From the NCBI GenBank assembly GCA_011800805.1, contig MPNW01001542.1:11824-34110 (forward strand): DNA of 22,287 bases, given 5' to 3'. Each line of letters opens with the position of its first letter. Position 1 is the first letter of the stretch. Origin of the DNA: Hirudo medicinalis. Lineage: Eukaryota; Annelida; Clitellata; Hirudinida; Hirudinidae. The notes below the pieces were generated by a model. It made no database searches. It was not told where the DNA came from and worked only from the letters and a program-made list of their open reading frames with translations. Made by a program: the position numbers and the translations under genes. Shown piece by piece: positions 16,209 to 22,287 of this stretch.

Positions 16209-18165
16209 GCAGTCGGGGACTACTGGTACAGATATCAAGTACAAATGTCCTTAACCCTAACTCAGATACTCTCATCTCATACACCTTTATCTCTTGCATT
16301 GCATATATTGTGATGTATTTCTTAGAAACATTGTACTACCTCACGTGTACTAAGTACTGTGTAACTTTCCTTAAAATAACAACTTGAATCTTTAGTTCAA
16401 GCTAGGCTTGCCTGAGTCGGAACAATGCTATAAGAATTGAAAATAGATACAATCAGAGAGACAAAGCTATGCAAATACAATCAAGCTGGGCATACAAATG
16501 CAAACAAAAGGCCTTTAATATTGTTTTGGCATATTATTCATCATCGATGACGATAATAACAGACAACAATTTCATATAAACAAACTGCAAACAATCGTCA
16601 TAAATATAAATAGATGCAAAGATGATGAAAAAAACACACTAACAAATACAAATACGAATACAAATACAAATACGAATTTTGGGATGGAATGAAAATATTG
16701 AGACATTTGTAACGCGCATCACAAGAAACAAATATTCAATAAATAATAATTATTATTATTACTTAATAAAATATCATTGCATTTCGTAATTAGGTGATAT
16801 TGCAACAATTTTCATAATTACATTCTTTTCATTATTTACATTGTAAAACATTCAATTGCGATTTTTCATAATTTATTGTAAATTATTAAATTATTTAATA
16901 ATGTAACTTCATGATCATAATAATAATAATATTAATAATATATTTATCAATGTATTTTAACATAACACAAATGTAAAAATATCACTAAATATATTTAACC
17001 AATGACGAAATTCAATGAAAGAAATATAAAATCAAAATATTATTAGTACATTTAATACATTTGTTATTTAAAAATTTAGATATTTTTACTTGAATCAAAA
17101 ACTAATAATAATATTTATATTGGGTCTTTTAAAGTAATTTATTAAAAAAAAAATAGAACTTTTTAGACAAATGTTGCTTTTATTTCCAAAATTATAAATA
17201 AGAACGTAAATTTTGACTTCTTGTGTTCACCTTCTGTAACATGATATACGGCTGTCATTATATCAATAGATGTGTCACGTTGGCTTGCTCGGAATAACGC
17301 CTATTAAAATAAAAATTCGAAAAGAAGAAATGAATAATAAATGAATAATAATAATAATAATAATCATCAAACAACAATCACTGCAGTAAACAAGATTTAA
17401 CTTTTGCAAAGACATCTGAGTTACTTTTCAACAATGAACCTTTTACGATCGACTTGCTTCGAATTTCGTCGATCTTGTTAGTGCCTCATCCGACATTATT
17501 ACATTTAAATTATGTAACCATAACTGCCATCAATCATATTATATTTGTTACAACAATTTATTGAATAAGAATAATTAAATCATGTAATGACTGTAATTAA
17601 CATTTTGAATTAGATTATGTAATAACAAATATTTATTAAACTTATAATTTTATGTAAAATTCAAGAAATATTTATTATTATTTGTTTACTTTTTTTAAAA
17701 ACTCATTTCTCTCATTTTATTTATTTATTAATTTATTAATAAAGAAATATTTTTTATTCAGAATAGTCAATAAAACATCGTTATTGACATTTGCGGGGCA
17801 GAAATTGTGTGCCCCTAGGCACAACCACAGGACCCTGTGTCAATTTGGTGATGGAAAAGCAAAAAGAAAAGGTCATGATAGCAATATTTAATATTTGAAT
17901 AAAGAAATTTTCAACAACAACAAGTACCTGTCAATATGATTTGTTATTATTTAGACATCCGCTTGCTTTAAAAATACCCTTTTTGCTTCGTGTCGCCAGC
18001 AGACAGGGATTGTTTTTAAATAATAAAAATAATTTAATAATAATAATAACATTATGTTATTATAGTAACAATATATTATTATATATAATATAGTATATAT
18101 CTTATATATTGAATTATTGAAAATATTGAATTATTGATTATTGAAATATTGCAATTATTGAATAT
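16209..18165. other. Long AT-rich non-coding region
   Basis: It contains hexanucleotide (ACAAAT/ACGAAT)n at about 16641-16676, (AAT)n runs near 16917-16935 and 17339-17362, and AT-palindromic sequence at 18020-18165. A CAGTAAACAAGATTTAAC at 17384-17401 nearly matches 19633-19650 (CAGTAAGCAAGATTTAAT) and may mark duplicated flanks of the lectin unit. A 69-aa plus frame (17682-17891) is not supported by any family feature. Confidence 0.5.
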
Positions 18166-18170
18166 ATCTT

Positions 18171-18770
18171 ATGCGGGCCTTCAAGGCCTTCTCGACCAAG
18201 CAGACCTGGGAGCAAGCCATGCTCACCTGCCAAAACCTGAACTCTCACCTCGCCACTGTGATGAACCTTTGCACCAATAATGCACTGAACACAGTGGTTC
18301 AGTCATTCAAAAGTTTTATTGATTGTTTTTCCAATTTCGAGTCAATTTATTTAAGCGTCTAAATAATTTCCAGTCAGTTAAATATATTTGTAAGTCAAGG
18401 ATAAAGACATTTATTAGAATATCCAAATCCAGGTGACATCATTGCTCATAGGCTGAGGTTTTATGACAACAAATCAATTAGGTTTGGAACGACTAATTGT
18501 TCCATTTTTATCGCAAGAAGGAACACAACAACAAGAAACATGCTGCTCTACAAAAACATCACATCAACATAATACGATATTAGCAATGAATTTTCGGGCA
18601 TTTATCTTCCCATAGGTTTATGCTACATCACATATCTTTCTCAACCAACCTTTTGCACTGCCGAGAGAAGAGGGTGCCCAAATTACTCATTTGTGTGGAT
18701 GCCCAGCCACGGGGCCATAGTGGACGTGCCGGGTACAAAATGTCATGGGAATGTCGAGATGGTTGAATGA
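18171..18770 (+). pseudogene. Truncated C-type lectin paralogue (missing both ends)
   Basis: This is a partial copy of the lectin gene at 20070-20916. The exon-2-like part (18183-18312) shares KAFSTKQTWEQAMLTCQNLN with it and ends at the same GTTTTA-type donor. The exon-3-like part (18616-18770) reads LCYITYLSQPTFCTAERRG and YSFVWMPSHGAIVDV. The intron is homologous too (18478-18600 against about 20511-20640). Homology starts abruptly at 18182 and stops near 18743, so the signal peptide, the first lectin cysteines and the Ca/sugar-binding half (EPN, WND) are missing. The conserved Trp of FWTAG is Cys. Using the ATG at 18171, the spliced frame is still open for 98 codons, so a short protein is possible, but a pseudogene is likelier. 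Confidence 0.8.
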
Positions 18771-19379
18771 GCATTCAGAAAATATTCATGAATTCTATGG
18801 AGTTGATACCAGGACGTCCTAAAGGTTCTGAGATTCAAAAAAAATCTCTTTGTTGGGAATCGCCCATATTTTTCGTAAAGTGCTTGGATAAATCACTACG
18901 AGTACTGGTAGTGCTGTAGTTTTCATCCTTCACAGGCTGAGAAGACAAGAACTAATAATATTAATCAACACATTGTTAAATTCGATTAAGATTTTATCGA
19001 ACCCAATATCTTTATCACGACTATTTCAATAAATTTAATTATGTAATCCCATTAATCTAACTGAAAAATTCACTTTAGCTATGACACAAGCCAGTCCTTG
19101 GTCTGACAGAACTAGTGTGAGTACAACTACTGCAAGTAGATCTTTTGTTGGCAGTTTGTGTCGACGCGAGTTGCGTCAAGGACTGCATGGCATTTTCGTA
19201 AATCTCCTCCGCCGCTACACTTTACACAACAAGAATGAACTTTTTTGGAAACTTGACAACATTTTGTGAGCAGCTCAATTGATGAGGGGAGTTTGCAAAT
19301 TGCAAAAGCGTGAAGATCGTCACAAGCTGATGATTGGACTGGATTGGTGAATTTGGGCCCCCCTCCCCCTCCCCCCACA
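18771..19379. other. Unassigned DNA between lectin fragments
   Basis: No complete gene is seen. A minus-strand frame with a zinc-knuckle-like Cys pattern lies at its right end (separate entry). The plus frame 19081-19269 is the opposite-strand shadow of that. Confidence 0.4.
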
Positions 19380-19405
19380 ATGTTCAATTTGTTGTGCGCT
19401 TTCAT
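19127..19405 (-). mobile_element. Possible retrotransposon gag zinc-knuckle remnant
   Basis: In a 92-aa minus frame the C-terminal half reads CCVKCSGGGDLRKC followed by DATRVDTNCQQKIYL. This resembles the double zinc knuckle of Ty3/Gypsy-type elements (C-x2-C-GG-x-H...C, then DA-x-C-x2-C-x-K-x-GHL), with the His replaced by Asp, the second knuckle's first Cys missing and GHL degraded. The N-terminal part is a poly-Gly run from a GC-rich tract and is unrelated. There is no LTR, protease or polymerase nearby. If real, it is a small decayed fragment. Confidence 0.3.
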
Positions 19406-19442
19406 CTTGTTACACTCCTTCCCTACCCTGGGTTCGCACAGG
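19380..19442 (+). pseudogene. Orphan C-type lectin signal-peptide exon copy
   Basis: It reads MFNLLCAFILLHSFPTLGSH, closely parallel at DNA level to the lectin first exon at 20070-20130 (CGCTTTCA, CTCCT, CCCTACC, TGGGTT). The donor GAGTGAGT of the intact gene is replaced by CAGGGCTT, so normal splicing is lost and the frame reads on to a stop near 19504. No lectin exon 2 follows before the next gene's own exon 1. It is a remnant of a duplication. Confidence 0.65.
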
Positions 19443-20010
19443 GCTTATTGCTCTACTTTCTTTTTGTTTTTGTTTTTTATTAAAAGAACAGAAAGAAGAA
19501 ATAATCGCTGAAGTAGAATTTAACGTAAAGTCTTATTATCCATCCATCAATCAATCCGTCGAATAATAATAAGAATAATAAAAATATTAATAATATTAAT
19601 AATAATTATTATAATAATAAATAAAATTCCTACAGTAAGCAAGATTTAATTTGACACGATAATGTCTGTTATTAATATAATTAATATTTATAAATGATAT
19701 ATTATCTCTATGTACTATCATTATACGATGAATATTTGCAATGATAACGTTATTTTTAATAATAACTTATTATTTAATGGCGATGCAATAATGAGTAATA
19801 ATAACAAATAATAAAAATAATAATAAAAATCATTTTCCGAGAATAAGATTTACTCGAAATGGATTGATTGCTCAAAAAAAAAAAATCCAGATCGAAAAAA
19901 TCTTTCATTCTCAACAATTGAAGAATGACCATGCTGTGCAAATTGCGTACATCATGGCGGCAGTGAAAACATGGCGTCGATCACCTGAGCAATACAATAG
20001 CCGAGTAATC
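19443..20010. other. AT-rich spacer upstream of the intact lectin gene
   Basis: It has (AAT)n-type repeats at 19561-19625 and an A-run at 19875. No coding frame is supported. Confidence 0.5.
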
Positions 20011-20017
20011 TTATAAG
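20011..20017 (+). promoter_or_regulatory. TATA-like box of the lectin gene
   Basis: TTATAAG lies 59 nt before the ATG, which would put a start site around 20041-20045 and give a 5' UTR of about 25-30 nt. A TTGACTTGCAG at 20045-20054, just before the ATG, also looks like a 3' splice site, so a 5' UTR intron or spliced leader addition is an alternative. Confidence 0.4.
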
Positions 20018-20069
20018 AACAGCTTTTGCATTCGTGTTGTTACTTGACTTGCAGATCATCGTCTTCAAA

Positions 20070-20916
20070 ATGTACTGCCTGCTCTTCGCTTTCAGCTTCG
20101 TCCTCCTGCCCTACCTTGGGTTAGGACAGAGTGAGTTTATATTTAAATTTCCCTCCAATGTTTGTTTGTTTGTAATTATTTGGACAAAAGTGTTTAAAGT
20201 GATAAGTTAGACGATCATTTGTCTTCCAACGAAATAATTACGAAAATAAATTATTAAACATGACAGCATGTGGCAAATGTCCAAGAGGCTTCACTTATTT
20301 CAGCGATGTGAACAAATGTTACAAGGCCTTCTCGACCAAGCAGACCTGGGATCAAGCCATGCTCACCTGCCAAAACCTGAATTCTCACCTTGTCACTTTG
20401 ATGGGCTCTTGTACCAATAATGCACTGAACACAGTGGTTCAGTCATTCAAAAGTTTGATTGTTTTTTCACTTTCGAATCAATTTATTTCTGAATGACTGG
20501 CAAAAAAAATGAATTAGGTTTTGGAATGACTAATTGTTCCATTTTTTGTAGCACGAAGAAACGCTACAACAATATGCATGCCGCTCTACTAAAACATCAT
20601 AATAAAATAATACGATATTAGCAACGACTTCATAGGCATTAAACTTTCCACAGGTCTTTGCTACAATACACTCCTTACTAGACCAACCTTTTGGACTGCC
20701 GGGAGAAGAAGGTGCCCATATGACTCATTTGTATGGATGACAAGCCTCGGAGCCATAGTGGACATGCCGTACACCAACTGGAATAGTAATGAACCCAATA
20801 ACCACAAAGGTGTTGAGGATTGCGTGCACTTCTTGGCTAACGACAACAAAAATTTTGTGTGGAATGACATCGCCTGCGACCAGCCTGACTGCTTTGTTTG
20901 TCAGGTCGATCTGTGA
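20070..20916 (+). CDS. Secreted C-type lectin (3 exons, 169 aa)
   Basis: Exons are 20070-20130, 20267-20452 and 20654-20916, and they join in frame (phases 1 and 1) to TGA. Residues 1-19 form a signal peptide (MYCLLFAFSFVLLPYLGLG). The rest is one C-type lectin domain: CGKCPRGFTYFSDVNKCY (22-39), TWDQAMLTCQNLNSHL (47-62), FWTAGRRRCP (95-104), FVWMTSL (108-114), TNWNSNEPNN (123-132) with an EPN motif at 129-131, then CVHFL, FVWNDIAC (WND 152-154) and CFVCQ. EPN plus WND are the usual Ca2+ and mannose-type sugar ligands, so sugar binding outside the cell, for example in immune recognition, is inferred. The donor of intron 2, A|GTTTGA, is weak but is conserved in position in the paralogue. Extra cysteines (69, 85, 103) suggest extra disulphides. 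AATAAA follows at 21100. Confidence 0.9.
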
Positions 20917-21712
20917 AGGGCATCTCAATGAAACTCCACTTGACTTGTACTAACGACCATTGCATTCGGTAATGAATGAAATTGGTCATATGAAATAAGG
21001 CTTCATTTAATATTGTTTTATTTAAAATTCTAAATAGACTACTTGAATATGGTTTTTATGAAGAGAGTTTCGAATTTGTGGAAGTGACTTTGAAAATCGA
21101 ATAAAGAAGTGATAATAAAGAAGCTAATTTTTATTGTGATAATAAAAATTAAAATCTGTTTTGTTAAAATTTATAGTTTCATCGTTTTGGAATAAATTTA
21201 ATTTGGAAATAATAAAAAAGATAAGAATTTTTTATAAAATTTATATAAAATTTCAGGATAAGATTGCGATTTACTCATAATTTCAGAGAATGGAACAGAA
21301 TCCGCTTTTATCTGCCATAAATAATTAGTTACCAAAAATATAAGGTGATTATCCTACACTCACCTGGTTTCATTCAAAACCCAAATGTTTAAAGTAAAAC
21401 GCCACCTAACGACACATTTGTGTTTATATTCGTTGCAAAATGCCTAACACCTTGCGTCAAGAAAGTAATTTACAAACGCATTTTTATTAAATTCGTAATT
21501 TATTTTAAAATAAATGTTATAATAAATATTACCTCTTCAAATAAAAATCTCACAAATTAATTATATTTATTATTATATTGCTAAACTAATTAATAAACAA
21601 TAATAATAATTATCAAATAATAATAAATATTTAGCACAACTAATTGACAACTGATCATTTAACAAACATAAAGTAATAACAATTACATAAATAAACAATA
21701 ATAATAATAATA
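20917..21712. other. Lectin 3' UTR and AT-rich spacer
   Basis: The lectin 3' UTR runs to about 21120. After that the DNA is AT-rich with no supported gene. An (AAT)n run at 21698-21713 directly abuts the duplicated sec62 exon. Confidence 0.5.
21100..21105 (+). terminator. Polyadenylation signal AATAAA of the lectin gene
   Basis: A canonical AATAAA lies 184 nt after the lectin stop codon, with a second similar AATAAA a few bases on (about 21113). Cleavage would be expected around 21120-21130. Confidence 0.6.
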
Positions 21713-22287
21713 ATCTCTCAGGGAGACAAGGAATCCGAAGCCAAGGAGGCCGAATCATTTGCCGAGGACGAAGAAGACGAAGAGGAGGGTTTGAAGAGCG
21801 ACGATGTGGACGAAGGGGAAGAGGGAGATGTTGGTGAGGGCACCCTGGCCGGGGAGGGTGGCTACGACGGCGAAGACGGCAACGAGAGCTACGAAGTCAT
21901 AGACGCTGAGGACGACGACGACGATGGCGGTGTTGACGACGACGATGACGGCTCAGAAAGGAAGAACGCTGCTGTTGAAGATGACGACGACGCTGATGAT
22001 GATGATGATGATGATGCCGAGGAGAAAGTTGAAGCTGATAAGAAAAATGATTAACCTCGAAGATGATGAACTTTATTAGGCCAAGCTTTGAGATGACGAT
22101 GAAGATGATGGTGATGATGACGTATTCTTAATGTTGTCAAGTATTATTATTATTATTATAATAATTATTATTATAGTCGTTGTGCTGCATGTTTGGTTGC
22201 ATTCATTCCTTCCACTGGTCAACAACGCTAGCAACATGACCTATAACGACACAACCAGTTTTGTTATTGTTATTCTTGTTGTTGTTT
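21713..22287 (+). pseudogene. Diverged duplicate of sec62 last exon and 3' UTR
   Basis: This matches 14262-14836 over its whole length at roughly 95-97% identity by eye. It keeps the open frame to the stop at 22052-22054 and the acidic tail with YEVI. Differences include a replaced block after AKEA (ESFAE for AKTE), one Asp to Gly, one Ala to Val, several silent changes, two substitutions and a 3-bp loss after the stop. The left boundary lies in an (AAT)n run. The intron and acceptor of the original are not present, though CTCTCAG could act as an acceptor. No other sec62 exon is nearby. Alternatives are a segmental duplication, a second haplotype placed in tandem, or a contig-end artefact. 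It continues to the window edge. Confidence 0.85.

Noticed and set aside
20661..20928. Two minus-strand frames opposite lectin exon 3
   Set aside because: They are shadows of the plus-strand lectin exon, which carries the EPN and WND motifs.
1..22287. CRISPR array, bacterial operon or phage-type defence system
   Set aside because: The tandem repeats have no unique spacers, and the genes are intron-containing metazoan genes. Nothing prokaryotic is present apart from the mitochondrial insertion.

Overview
The window looks like nuclear DNA of an annelid, possibly a leech. It is very AT-rich, has short introns and is full of simple repeats. Three things support this. The genes are split by GT-AG introns. 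A nuclear copy of mitochondrial DNA (NUMT) reads in the invertebrate mitochondrial code (TGA=Trp, AGA=Ser, ATA=Met). That copy carries the gene order cox3-trnQ-nad6-cob, which is characteristic of annelids. The order is seen directly; the taxon is inferred, and no database could be searched.

Layout. 1-420 is AT-rich. About 420-1770 is the NUMT on the minus strand (cob, nad6, trnQ, cox3), broken by several frameshifts. 2303-2560 is an 11-bp minisatellite. 2800-4255 holds short plus-strand stretches that look like exons of an unrecognised or decayed gene, and 4285-4551 holds an 88-aa minus-strand reading frame. 5195-5335 is a 35-bp tandem repeat beside an assembly N. 5340-9240 is mostly non-coding, with scattered repeats, pieces of a SINE-tail-like motif and a few unrecognised open frames.

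The main gene is at 9245-14600 (+): ten exons that join in frame to a 412-residue Sec62, the ER membrane protein of the Sec61/Sec62/Sec63 post-translational translocation machinery. Its introns hold microsatellites and two tRNA-derived SINE-like copies. The last exon encodes a very acidic cytosolic tail with a YEVI motif resembling the LC3-interacting region of mammalian SEC62. About 14.6-15.7 kb is the probable 3' UTR, and an unrecognised exon-like frame ends in a consensus donor at 16123.

The right third is a small C-type lectin cluster. There is one complete three-exon secreted lectin (20070-20916), a truncated paralogue missing both ends of the gene (18171-18770), and an orphan copy of the signal-peptide exon (19380-19442). 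The window ends in a diverged duplicate of the Sec62 last exon and 3' UTR (about 21713-22287). That duplicate stops at exactly the base where the first copy is interrupted by an N (14837), so the repeat boundary and an assembly junction coincide.
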